DNA of 64,000 nt from positions 62,001 through 126,000 of the forward strand of contig CAWGOZ010000006.1 in the NCBI GenBank assembly GCA_963824345.1, given 5' to 3'. The DNA comes from Palsa-89 sp963824345. GTDB lineage: Bacteria; Acidobacteriota; Terriglobia; Bryobacterales; Bryobacteraceae. The notes under the pieces are model-generated. The model was not told where the DNA came from. It did not search any database and saw only the letters and a program-made list of their open reading frames with translations. This document shows, in pieces, positions 41,836-49,868 of this stretch. A program made the translations under genes and the position numbers. Numbering within the stretch: the first letter of the stretch is position 1; each line of letters begins with the position of its first letter.

Positions 41836-44199
41836 CTAGGCCTTAAGCAGCGCTTGCACGTAATCGGGCTTCAACGGCAGACGCCGCGCAATCTTTCCGG
41901 TGGCGTCATGGAGCGCTGCCGCAATGGCGGGCGCAGCCAGGGCATTGGCTGCCTCCGATCCGCCGCCATATGTGCCTACCTCGGGCCGGTGCAGGAGCAC
42001 TACTTTAATCTCGGGAATATCGGCCATCTTCAGGATCGGATAACTGCGCCAGTCGCGCGCCGTGATCGCGCTTTCATCAAACTTGGCCTCTTCGAGCAGC
42101 GCATGGCTGACGCCCATCACCGCGCCGCCTTCCACCTGCCGCTTCAATTGCAACGGGTTGACGACGATGCCAGGGTCGACTGCAATCGTGGATTTTTCCA
42201 CTTTGATGACGCCTGTGCCAGGAGTAACGGCGATCTCACAGACGCAGGCCCAATAGGTTCCCGAGCGGAACATCAAAGACACGCCGCGTCCGCGCACGGG
42301 CTGGTCGCCGGTGGCCACGGCAGAGCTAGCGGGCGAGGGGCGCGTTTCCCAGCCGGATGCATCGCGGACGGCCTTGAGTACGCCGATGGCGCGTTCCTCG
42401 GTCGCATGATCGATGCGGAACTGAATGGCGTCCGCACCGGCTAGCGCCGCCGCCTCGCTAATGGCCAGTTCGCGCGGGTAGTTCTGTTGGAACTGTCCTG
42501 GCGTGCGCATGCTGTGATCGCGGAGCCCGACGGCTATGGGCGATTCTTTCTGACCCACTTGGAATGTGCCGTGGCCCCGTTCCATGAGAACGGAGACGCC
42601 GTCGTAGATCCATGGATCGGCAATTTCATTCACCGTCGAACTGACGAATACACCTTTTTCGCTAGGAGCAGCCATGGTCGGCAGACCCGCCAGCAGGGCG
42701 CCCACGGGCCGGTCATCCTGACCGGCGGGCATATAGTGGTCCACTTGATAGGCGACCATCTTGCCGTTCGCATCCAGTCCGATTTCGATATCGGACAAAG
42801 CCGCCGGCGACTGCGTGGACCACTGGAAATCATCCGGCCGCATCCACTGCACGCGGACGGGCCGGCCCAGCGCCTTAGACAGGATCACCGCTTCGTCTTC
42901 GGCGCCCGCATTCCCGCCGTTCGAGCGCCCATAGTGGCCAGGGCCAGCAAAGGTCCGGACTACGATGTTGTCAATCGTGGTGCCGAGCATCTGCGCGATC
43001 TCGCCGCGCAGCGCCTGGGGGTTCTGGTTGTGCGTGTAGATGCGCACACTGCCGTCCGCTTGAACGTCGGCCAGGGCCATGGTGGGCCCGATAGGCGCAT
43101 GCTTCATGAACGAAAACTGGTAGGTCGCCGAAAGCTTTTTAGCGGCTCCGGTCATGGCCGATGGCGCGTCACCCCTGCTTTTATCGCTCCTGGCAACTGG
43201 CGTGGTTTTCCAGTCGGCTTGTCTGAGGTGCTGGTACAGACCGGCGTCGCCGGGCAGACCCTTCCAGTCGGTCCATTTGGTGGCGGCGGCTACTTGTTGG
43301 CCGGCGCGAATGGCTTCCCACTCGGTGGGCGCAACCACTCCCACCAGATTGCCTTTGACGACAACCTGCGCGTTGGGAAACTTGCTCTTGTCCAGTTCAC
43401 CCACCGAAACCAGCGTGGAACCGAGGGTCTTGGGGTGTACCATCCTGGCGTGCAGCATGTTGGGTAGCCGGACATCGGTCGCCCATTGCTCGCGCGCGGT
43501 GACTTTGGATGGGATGACGCTGTTCTTGTGGGGCTTGCCGATAATGGTGTATTGGCTGACCGGTTTCATGGGCGGTTCGCCGGTGACCGTCAATCCGATG
43601 ATGCCAGTCAGCTCGCCCATCACGGGGATGGTGAGCTTCAACTGCTGGCCCTTCACCAGCTCTCCATAGGACATGCTTTTGCCGTTGCCGGATACTATGC
43701 CATCCTTGGCCGACACCTGATCCTTCGGGACTCCAAGCTTTTGGGAGGCGAGTTCCAGCAAGGCTTGATAAGTGTAAGCGGCCGCCTTGCGAACGTTCGG
43801 CGTGCCGCGGCCGAGAAAATCGAAGGCGCCGCTGCCGTCCGGCGTGCGGTCGGTATCGCCCATGACAACCGTCGTGATGTCGTCGAACCGCGCGTTCAGC
43901 TCTTCTGCCACGATCTGCCGGTAGGCGGTGAACGTGGTGCCCTGACCGAAATCGCTTTTACCGGTTCGGATCAGGATGGTGTTGTCGGGATGAATCTCGA
44001 TCCAAGAACTGGAGAGCGCAGGGTCGAGCGAGTTCTTCGAGCCCTTGGCCTTGACGGCCTTCTTTGGGACCGCGGCACCCGCGATTCCAAAGCCGACCAA
44101 CAGAGCCCCGCCCGTTTTCACTAACTGGCGGCGCGTCAGCTTGACGCTAAAGAGACTGGCGCCGAAAATGTCGACTAATTTTTCGTTGGGGATAGCCAT
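41836..44199 (-). CDS. Molybdopterin-binding subunit of a xanthine dehydrogenase-family oxidoreductase (IorB-like)
   Basis: About 787 residues. A Tat signal near residue 23 (TRRQLVKTGGALLVGFGIAG) indicates export with the cofactor already in place. The large subunit has duplicated domains: TGKSDFGQGTTFTAYRQI, GPGHYGRSNGGNAGAEDE, RPVRVQWMRPDDFQW and GTYGGGSEAANALAAPAI (Mo-site Glu). This matches isoquinoline 1-oxidoreductase-type hydroxylases that oxidise aldehydes or N-heterocycles. The small [2Fe-2S] subunit gene lies 4 bases upstream; no FAD subunit is present, as in the IorAB group, where a cytochrome takes the electrons. Confidence 0.88.
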   Translation of the reverse strand: MAIPNEKLVDIFGASLFSVKLTRRQLVKTGGALLVGFGIAGAAVPKKAVKAKGSKNSLDPALSSSWIEIHPDNTILIRTGKSDFGQGTTFTAYRQIVAEELNARFDDITTVVMGDTDRTPDGSGAFDFLGRGTPNVRKAAAYTYQALLELASQKLGVPKDQVSAKDGIVSGNGKSMSYGELVKGQQLKLTIPVMGELTGIIGLTVTGEPPMKPVSQYTIIGKPHKNSVIPSKVTAREQWATDVRLPNMLHARMVHPKTLGSTLVSVGELDKSKFPNAQVVVKGNLVGVVAPTEWEAIRAGQQVAAATKWTDWKGLPGDAGLYQHLRQADWKTTPVARSDKSRGDAPSAMTGAAKKLSATYQFSFMKHAPIGPTMALADVQADGSVRIYTHNQNPQALRGEIAQMLGTTIDNIVVRTFAGPGHYGRSNGGNAGAEDEAVILSKALGRPVRVQWMRPDDFQWSTQSPAALSDIEIGLDANGKMVAYQVDHYMPAGQDDRPVGALLAGLPTMAAPSEKGVFVSSTVNEIADPWIYDGVSVLMERGHGTFQVGQKESPIAVGLRDHSMRTPGQFQQNYPRELAISEAAALAGADAIQFRIDHATEERAIGVLKAVRDASGWETRPSPASSAVATGDQPVRGRGVSLMFRSGTYWACVCEIAVTPGTGVIKVEKSTIAVDPGIVVNPLQLKRQVEGGAVMGVSHALLEEAKFDESAITARDWRSYPILKMADIPEIKVVLLHRPEVGTYGGGSEAANALAAPAIAAALHDATGKIARRLPLKPDYVQALLKA

Positions 44200-44203
44200 C
44201 GCG

Positions 44204-44725
44204 TTAGCTCCTCTCCGCCATGATCATGCCGGCGCGCCGCACCGCTTCGATGATGGCCGTGTAACTACCGCAGCGGCAGAGATGCGGCGACGGCCCTGAA
44301 GTGGTGAACGCCGCCTTGATTTCTTCGACGCTGGGCGTAGCCGCGTGTTCCAGCAACTCGGTAGCCTTGATCATCATGCCGTTCTGGCAGAATCCGCACA
44401 AAGGAGTCTGCTCTTCAATCCAAGCTTGCTGGACTGGATGCAGCGTTTTCTCAGCGTCAACCTTTGACAGACCCTTCTGCTGGGCCCATCGGGCGGGAAG
44501 TCCCTCGAGAGTCGTGACCTCCTTGCCTGAGGCGGACGACAGCGGCGTTATGCAAGAGCGTATTTCCTTGCCGTCCAGCAGGACCGAGCAGGATCCGCAT
44601 TGCGCCAGTCCGCAACCGAACTGCGGGCCAGAAAGCTCGAGGTCGTTTCGCAGGACATACAGCAGCGGCGTATCCGTCGGCGACTGGATCTCACGCTTAA
44701 CTCCGTTGACGGTGATGGTGACCAT
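44204..44725 (-). CDS. [2Fe-2S] subunit of the molybdenum hydroxylase (IorA-like)
   Basis: About 173 residues. N-terminal plant-type ferredoxin domain with GCGLAQCGSCSVLLDGKEIR and SCITPL (first cluster), C-terminal helical domain with CGFCQNGMM and CRCGSY (second cluster). ATG 44725 is chosen because it begins TITVNGVKREI, the family's usual first strand; the open frame upstream is unrelated. It passes electrons from the molybdenum subunit encoded next to it. It has no signal peptide and would be exported together with its Tat partner. Confidence 0.9.
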   Translation of the reverse strand: MVTITVNGVKREIQSPTDTPLLYVLRNDLELSGPQFGCGLAQCGSCSVLLDGKEIRSCITPLSSASGKEVTTLEGLPARWAQQKGLSKVDAEKTLHPVQQAWIEEQTPLCGFCQNGMMIKATELLEHAATPSVEEIKAAFTTSGPSPHLCRCGSYTAIIEAVRRAGMIMAERS

Positions 44726-44833
44726 GAAAACTCCTTCCGGAACGTGCTGTCGGTCTAGGAATAATGTTATCAGGAACCAGCGTTTGGAATTGCGTCGCAC
44801 GCAACAGCGACAAACTATTTCGTGTCAACATTT

Positions 44834-44909
44834 TGGTGAGCCGGGCGGGGCTCGAACCCGCGACCACCGCATTAAAAGTGCGATGCTCTACCAACTGAGC
44901 TACCGGCCC
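44834..44909 (-). tRNA. tRNA-Lys (anticodon TTT)
   Basis: 76 bases including encoded CCA. Acceptor GGGCCGG pairs with CCGGCTC (one G-T), the D-loop has AGTTGGTAGA, the anticodon loop CTTTTAA carries TTT, and the T-arm is GCGGG-TTCGAGC-CCCGC. All four stems close. It decodes AAA/AAG. Confidence 0.96.
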
Positions 44910-44978
44910 GGAAGCGCTGCAAGGAAGGCGACTAAGCTCGCGACTTTATCAAGATAACATAGCTTTCGATCCCGGCCA

Positions 44979-46208
44979 TTAGCTGCGCAGCGACGCCGAG
45001 GAGCCCTTTCCCCATTCTTGAAGCATCTCTTTTCCGAGCTCCTCAAATTCCGGGTGTTGCTTGCTATAGGAGCGGACTTCCTTTGCGGTGTCCTGAATCG
45101 CTTCGTGGAGGCGTTCTAAAATCGATCGGACTTTTGCGGGCGCGGCGCCCGTGCGCGTTTCGCCCAATTTGCGGAGCTGTTTTGCGTTGGGCCATTCGGT
45201 GGCGCCGTTCAGAGCCAGGGCCAAGCGGTCCTTGGGCAGGTAAACGGACGTGGTCACCAGATCGTAGACGGGCGCCAGCCGTGCTTCACCCTGTACATCG
45301 TCATAGACAATTCCGAAATTTTTCAGATGCGCGTCACCATTGCGGAGCGCGCAATTAAGCGCAATTAAGGTAAAGAGCTTCTCCAGGTCCTCGGTGACAT
45401 GGGTCGAATTCGCGAACTCCCCGAAGCGCTTCATGACGGAGGTCTCGTAGCTGCCCCGGTATTTTTCGTCGGTCCTGCGGGCGTTCAGCACGCAGAAATC
45501 TTCGAACCCGCGATAAGTGCCATCCATGCGCAGGTCGAAGCGGTCGATGACCAGCGCCATGCCGTCCTCGGCCAGGCGGTAAGGAGGAACGTCGAGGCCA
45601 CATTTGCGCGCGACTGTCAGGCAGAAATATTCATTGGCGGCGAGTTGGGGATACTCGTTCGGCTCCCACAATTTCACGATGTGGGTGGCGCCCTTGTAGC
45701 TCTGCGAGAGCCGGCGTCCCGTTTGCTCCATTCGAGCGAAGGCTCTTTCGTCGCGCACCAGGATTTTCGGCTGCACGCCGCTGATGCCGGAGAATGACGC
45801 GAATTTGTCGAGCAGGTAACGGAACAGCGCGCCGCCGCGCCTGCGTTCCAGAATCTCATCGACCGACTGGAAGGGGACGTCCTCTTGTAGCTGCTCGTGA
45901 TCGCCGGTGTAGCGGATGCGGCCGACCTGTGAACGGCCTACCACCGAGAGGAGCTCGAATTCATCGAACCTGCCGGTGGCTTTCGCGAAGGCCAGGCGGA
46001 GGCGCTCGCGCAGAGCGCCTTCCGGCAGATTCATCTCGAAAATCGGAGGCAGGCCGAAGGGGACACTCCAAGACTCAAGCCGCACGGGCATGGTCATAGA
46101 GACTGCACGCGCTGCGGACGCGCTGGGCAGGTAGGCGAACGTGCTGCCACGCTCGGCGTGACGGTCGAGAAGCCCCGCCTCAGCGGCGTCGGTCCAGGCT
46201 TTGATCAT
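44979..46208 (-). CDS. hipA: HipA-family serine/threonine kinase toxin
   Basis: About 409 residues. An N-terminal subdomain (PFGLPPIFEMNLPEGALRE) precedes the kinase part with SGVQPKIL (phosphate-loop region), ANEYFCLTVARKCGLDVPP, LVIDRFD, LRNGDAHLKNFG (catalytic Asp) and LAPVYDLVTT (metal-binding Asp). HipA toxins phosphorylate targets such as glutamyl-tRNA synthetase and slow growth; the target here is unknown. The gene overlaps hipB by 29 bases. All catalytic residues are present, so the toxin looks functional. Confidence 0.9.
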   Translation of the reverse strand: MIKAWTDAAEAGLLDRHAERGSTFAYLPSASAARAVSMTMPVRLESWSVPFGLPPIFEMNLPEGALRERLRLAFAKATGRFDEFELLSVVGRSQVGRIRYTGDHEQLQEDVPFQSVDEILERRRGGALFRYLLDKFASFSGISGVQPKILVRDERAFARMEQTGRRLSQSYKGATHIVKLWEPNEYPQLAANEYFCLTVARKCGLDVPPYRLAEDGMALVIDRFDLRMDGTYRGFEDFCVLNARRTDEKYRGSYETSVMKRFGEFANSTHVTEDLEKLFTLIALNCALRNGDAHLKNFGIVYDDVQGEARLAPVYDLVTTSVYLPKDRLALALNGATEWPNAKQLRKLGETRTGAAPAKVRSILERLHEAIQDTAKEVRSYSKQHPEFEELGKEMLQEWGKGSSASLRS

Positions 46209-46458
46209 CTCGATCCTCTTGCTGGAGTTCGTCCAGTGTGGGCCGGTGCGAGCTCGCGGCCTGCAGCTTCAGTTCAAGGCCGAGCGCGGCAAGGAGCTTG
46301 GTCAGTTTTGCAAAACCCAGCTCTCCGGCACGTCCGTTTTCGAGGGCTTCGAGCGTGGCCCGACTTATGCCGGCCTTGCGCGCGAGCGCGGTCTGGCTCA
46401 GCTTGAGCTTCTTGCGATGCTCTGCTATCTGTCCGCCTATGGAGATTAGATCGAGCAC
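46180..46458 (-). CDS. hipB: HipB-like HTH antitoxin
   Basis: About 92 residues, GTG start. A Cro/CI-type helix-turn-helix (QIAEHRKKLKLSQTALARKA, then SRATLEALENGRAGELGF) is followed by a basic tail. It would neutralise HipA and repress the operon through the two palindromes directly upstream. The GTG lies within a few bases of the predicted transcription start, so the message may be leaderless. Confidence 0.87.
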   Translation of the reverse strand: MLDLISIGGQIAEHRKKLKLSQTALARKAGISRATLEALENGRAGELGFAKLTKLLAALGLELKLQAASSHRPTLDELQQEDRDDQSLDRRR

Positions 46459-46460
46459 GT

Positions 46461-46519
46461 ATGCCTAGTATATTAGGCATTCATTGTTTTGGCAAGCGCT
46501 TTGCCTATTATTTTAGGCG
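46461..46519 (-). promoter_or_regulatory. hipBA promoter with two palindromic operators
   Basis: Reading toward hipB: operator 2 at 46502-46519 (TGCCTA-N6-TAGGCG on the plus strand), -35 TTGCCA at 46490-46495, a 17-base spacer, -10 TATACT at 46467-46472, inside operator 1 at 46461-46480 (ATGCCTA-N6-TAGGCAT). The operator centres are 40 bases apart, about four helical turns on one face. HipB bound to operator 1 would block the -10 box. Confidence 0.75.
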
Positions 46520-46565
46520 TATCAAGTGGTCGAGCGCGGCGGCTCCGGTCCTCGCGGACAGCGAG

Positions 46566-47807
46566 TTACTGGACAATCTGCCACCCTACATCGCACGCGG
46601 TCTGGCTTCCAGGCTTTAAAGAGTGCATCACCAGTGTTTGTGTGCCATTCGGCTGTCGGCGGATGGTCGCCTGCCACGCGTCATGATCGAACGTGAACTT
46701 GAGCCGCCCGCCGGGGAGATTGTTGAAAACCACATCTCCGTGTAGCGCTTGCGCGATAGTGGCGTGCAGCACGCCTGATGTCGGGCGGGCGGCGGTCGCT
46801 CGCCGCGGAATGGGCGCGGATGGCGGAGCCGGAGCCTCTTTTACCGCAGTTGCGACGGGCTCGGGCGGCGGAGCCGGAGCTTCTTTCGCCGCACTCACGA
46901 CGGGCGCGGGTGGCGGGGCGGTGACCGGAGGTGCGGTGTTCGGAGCGGCGGCGCTGGGAGTGGCGACCGGGCTGGTGGCGCCGATCTGCCCCGGATTAGC
47001 GGGCGGAGTATTCACGCTCGGATTCGACCGAACCGCCGACCCGAAGTAGCGCCATCCGCCTACAGCCGCAACCGCGACTAAGGCGATACCGCCAGCCAGG
47101 AGTAGAATCCAATGGCTTCCGGCGCGAGCCTTGTTTTCCGCAGGACTTTCCGGGGCCGTCGGAGGAACCGTCTTCGGCGTCGCCGAAGGTTGCTGCGATA
47201 CCGCCGCCGGGGTGGACACGGCTCCTTCAGTGGCAACGCGAACCTGGTTGTGTTCCCCGCCTGGAGGCGAGAGATCGTAGACGGTATGCTCCCGGATGTG
47301 CTTATCCCGCTCGACTCCCTTCAACGTGAAGAGGTTCTTGTAGTCGTCCGACAAACGGCTCACCACCTCGAAGTAAGACTGCGAGACCAGGATCTGGTTC
47401 TCACCCGCAAAGCTCATGATCCGTTGTCCGGCGTTCATCCCGTCGCCGATCGCGTTGGGGGCGCCGTTGATGTCCCGGACCAGCTTCACCGGGCCGAGGT
47501 TGATACCGATTCGGACCCGGAACGGAGGTTGCTGCTTCGGCTCATCGAGAAGCAGAGAGTGCCACAGCTCGAGAGCGGCGAACATGGCCACTTCCGGAGC
47601 GCCGAGAAAGCAGGCGGCGGCTCCGTCGCCGGTGTCGAGAATGACGCGCTCATCCTCCGGCACGTCCTTAATGGCGTTGGACAGATAGCCGTTAAACCTC
47701 TCCTTCCATTTGATCTGCAGGTCAACCGCCTGCGATGAATAGTTGACGATATCCAGGAAAACCACGCTGCACAGCCAGGTGCGGTTCATCTTGCTGATGT
47801 CGGCCAT
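46566..47807 (-). CDS. Class III adenylate/guanylate cyclase with membrane anchor and extracytoplasmic domain
   Basis: About 413 residues. N-terminal cyclase domain: VVFLDIVNYSSQ and DTGDGAAACF hold the two metal-binding Asp, and GDGMNAGQRI the catalytic Asn/Arg pair. One membrane span (WILLLAGGIALVAVAAVGGW) at ~230-250 is followed by a Pro/Ala-rich linker containing a repeated KEAPAPP unit and a C-terminal ~80-residue domain (GDVVFNNLPGGRLKFTFD). The cyclase lies in the cytoplasm before the span, the reverse of the common sensor-first order. Whether the product is cAMP or cGMP cannot be settled here. Confidence 0.78.
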   Translation of the reverse strand: MADISKMNRTWLCSVVFLDIVNYSSQAVDLQIKWKERFNGYLSNAIKDVPEDERVILDTGDGAAACFLGAPEVAMFAALELWHSLLLDEPKQQPPFRVRIGINLGPVKLVRDINGAPNAIGDGMNAGQRIMSFAGENQILVSQSYFEVVSRLSDDYKNLFTLKGVERDKHIREHTVYDLSPPGGEHNQVRVATEGAVSTPAAVSQQPSATPKTVPPTAPESPAENKARAGSHWILLLAGGIALVAVAAVGGWRYFGSAVRSNPSVNTPPANPGQIGATSPVATPSAAAPNTAPPVTAPPPAPVVSAAKEAPAPPPEPVATAVKEAPAPPSAPIPRRATAARPTSGVLHATIAQALHGDVVFNNLPGGRLKFTFDHDAWQATIRRQPNGTQTLVMHSLKPGSQTACDVGWQIVQ

Positions 47808-47905
47808 AGGATTTGCCCGCTACTTTCCGGTTTGGGGTCTGGAGACGGCTGACATTATAACGCACTGGCTTCGGAAAACGCGTTTGCCATGTCACAATAA
47901 CTAGC

Positions 47906-48916
47906 ATGCGGGTCGGCATCATCGGCACCGGAGCCATCGCTCACAAACACGCGCGAGCGTATGCCAACATCGGCTACCGGGTGGTCGCTTGCACCGATTT
48001 CCACGCCGACAGCGCGCGCGAATTCGCCGATCGCTATGGCTGCGAATTTGTTCCGGATTACCAGGACCTCTGCCGGCATCCGGGCATCGATTACGTGGAT
48101 GTTTGCACCTTCCCGGAGTTCCGGCTGGAGGCGGTGGCTGCGTGCGCCGAAGCGAAGAAACATATCCAGGTGCAAAAGCCCATGGCGACCAGTCTCGACA
48201 CCGCCGGAAGCATGATTGCAACCGCCCGCAACGCCGGCATTCAACTGGGCGTCGTGAGCCAGCATCGCTTTGATGACTCCACGCAGTTCCTGCACCGCGC
48301 GTTGTGCGAGGGGCGCTTAGGAAAAATCCTCGAGGCCGACGCCTACGTGAAGTGGTACCGGTCCCCGGCTTATTATTCGCGCCCCATTAAAGGAAGCTGG
48401 AAAACCGAGGGCGGCGGAGCGCTGATCATTCAAGCCATCCATCAAGTGGACGTGCTGCTGTGGCTCGTCGGCGGCATCGAAGAGCTGTTCGGTTATTGGC
48501 AGCTTGCGGCGAGGCATAACATCGAATCCGAGGACGTGCTGGCAGCCGTGATGAAATACCAGTCCGGTGCCACCGGCGTCATACAAGCGTCCACGGCGTT
48601 CTGGCCGGGCCACACCGAGCGCATCGAGATCCACGGCACCAAAGGCACCGCCATTATTTCGGGCGACAAGCTGACCGCCTGGCAAGTGGAGAACGATGCG
48701 GGCGAGCCCGCGCCGATTTCCTACGACTACGCGACTGCCGCGACGGATCCCATGGCCACTGCGCTTGCGCCCTTCGAGCGCCAATTCATCAATTTTGGCG
48801 AAGCGATTCGCAATGGGCACAAGCCTCTGTCGTCGGGCGAGGAAGGCTATCGCGCCTTGGAGGTGGTTACCGCGATTTATCAATCTTGCCGAAAGGGATG
48901 CGTGGTTCAGCTGTAA
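47906..48916 (+). CDS. Gfo/Idh/MocA family oxidoreductase
   Basis: About 336 residues. VGIIGTGAIAHKHARAYANI is the NAD(P)-binding start, VQKPMATSLDTAGSMI the conserved lysine-containing EKP-like block (here QKP), and GGGALIIQAIHQVDVLLWLVG the substrate-site helix. These enzymes oxidise or reduce sugars, inositols and their derivatives. It precedes thrB by 12 bases; co-transcription is likely although the functions look unrelated. Confidence 0.85.
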   Translation: MRVGIIGTGAIAHKHARAYANIGYRVVACTDFHADSAREFADRYGCEFVPDYQDLCRHPGIDYVDVCTFPEFRLEAVAACAEAKKHIQVQKPMATSLDTAGSMIATARNAGIQLGVVSQHRFDDSTQFLHRALCEGRLGKILEADAYVKWYRSPAYYSRPIKGSWKTEGGGALIIQAIHQVDVLLWLVGGIEELFGYWQLAARHNIESEDVLAAVMKYQSGATGVIQASTAFWPGHTERIEIHGTKGTAIISGDKLTAWQVENDAGEPAPISYDYATAATDPMATALAPFERQFINFGEAIRNGHKPLSSGEEGYRALEVVTAIYQSCRKGCVVQL

Positions 48917-48928
48917 AGCCACACCCGA

Positions 48929-49816
48929 ATGCAGGTCCGCGTTCCAGCTTCCAGCGCCAATCTCGGTCCCGGATTCGATAGCCTCGGCCTGGCGCTCGGG
49001 ATTTATCTGACGTGCCGGTTCGACCGCGCCGAACGCTTGTCGATTCGCGTGAGCGGGCGCGACGCCGCGCAGATCCCCGCCGGCGAGGACAATCTCATCT
49101 GGCGCACCGCGCTGGCCGTAGCCGCTGATCTCGGCGACGCTTTGCCGCCCGTGGCGCTCGAAATCCACAACGATATTCCGCTCGGCAAGGGGCTCGGATC
49201 CAGTGCCGCCGCACTCACCGCAGGCGTCGTTATCGCCGATCATTTACTTGGGTTGCACTGGAAGCCGCATCGGATATTGGACGAAGCCGCCAAGCTCGAA
49301 GGGCATCCCGATAATGTGGCCGCTTGCGTCTTGGGGTCCATCGTCGCCAGCGCCACCGACGTGGGTGGAGCTGTTCGAGCTGTTCGCGTCGAATTGAACC
49401 CCAGTTACGGCGTGGCGGTGGTTGTTCCGGACTTTGTTCTGCCCACCTCGGAGTCGCGCACTGTTCTGCCTGCCGGCTATAGCAAGGCGGATGCGGTTTT
49501 CAATGTGCAGCGCAGCGCGTTGTTGATTGCCGCGCTGGTCACGGGCGCCACCAACGCGTTTCCGGCCGCGCTGGATGACCGCATGCATCAGCCGTACCGC
49601 TACGCGCTGGTTCCGGGTCTGGAGGAAATGGTCAGGCTGCGGGCCCCAGGCCTGCTCGGATGCGCCCTAAGCGGCGCCGGGCCGTCGGTTTTGGTGTTCT
49701 ACGAACGCGGATCCGAACAGGTGTGCGATCTCATCCGGCAGATTTTCGCGCTGCACGGCCATCATTCGGAAACGCTGTGCGTGCCGGTGGCGCGCGACGG
49801 CTACCAGCTTTCCTAG
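48929..49816 (+). CDS. thrB: Homoserine kinase
   Basis: About 295 residues, GHMP kinase fold. VPASSANLGPGFDSLGLALG is the ThrB N-terminal signature, PLGKGLGSSAAALTAG the ATP loop, and LSGAGPSVLVF the C-terminal glycine motif. It phosphorylates homoserine for threonine synthesis. The hom and thrC genes are not adjacent here. Homoserine is also the substrate of metX about 36 kb away. Confidence 0.92.
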   Translation: MQVRVPASSANLGPGFDSLGLALGIYLTCRFDRAERLSIRVSGRDAAQIPAGEDNLIWRTALAVAADLGDALPPVALEIHNDIPLGKGLGSSAAALTAGVVIADHLLGLHWKPHRILDEAAKLEGHPDNVAACVLGSIVASATDVGGAVRAVRVELNPSYGVAVVVPDFVLPTSESRTVLPAGYSKADAVFNVQRSALLIAALVTGATNAFPAALDDRMHQPYRYALVPGLEEMVRLRAPGLLGCALSGAGPSVLVFYERGSEQVCDLIRQIFALHGHHSETLCVPVARDGYQLS

Positions 49817-49868
49817 GGTTATAACCGCGGGAGTAACCTTAGTACGCCCAATGGATCTAACGAATTGA

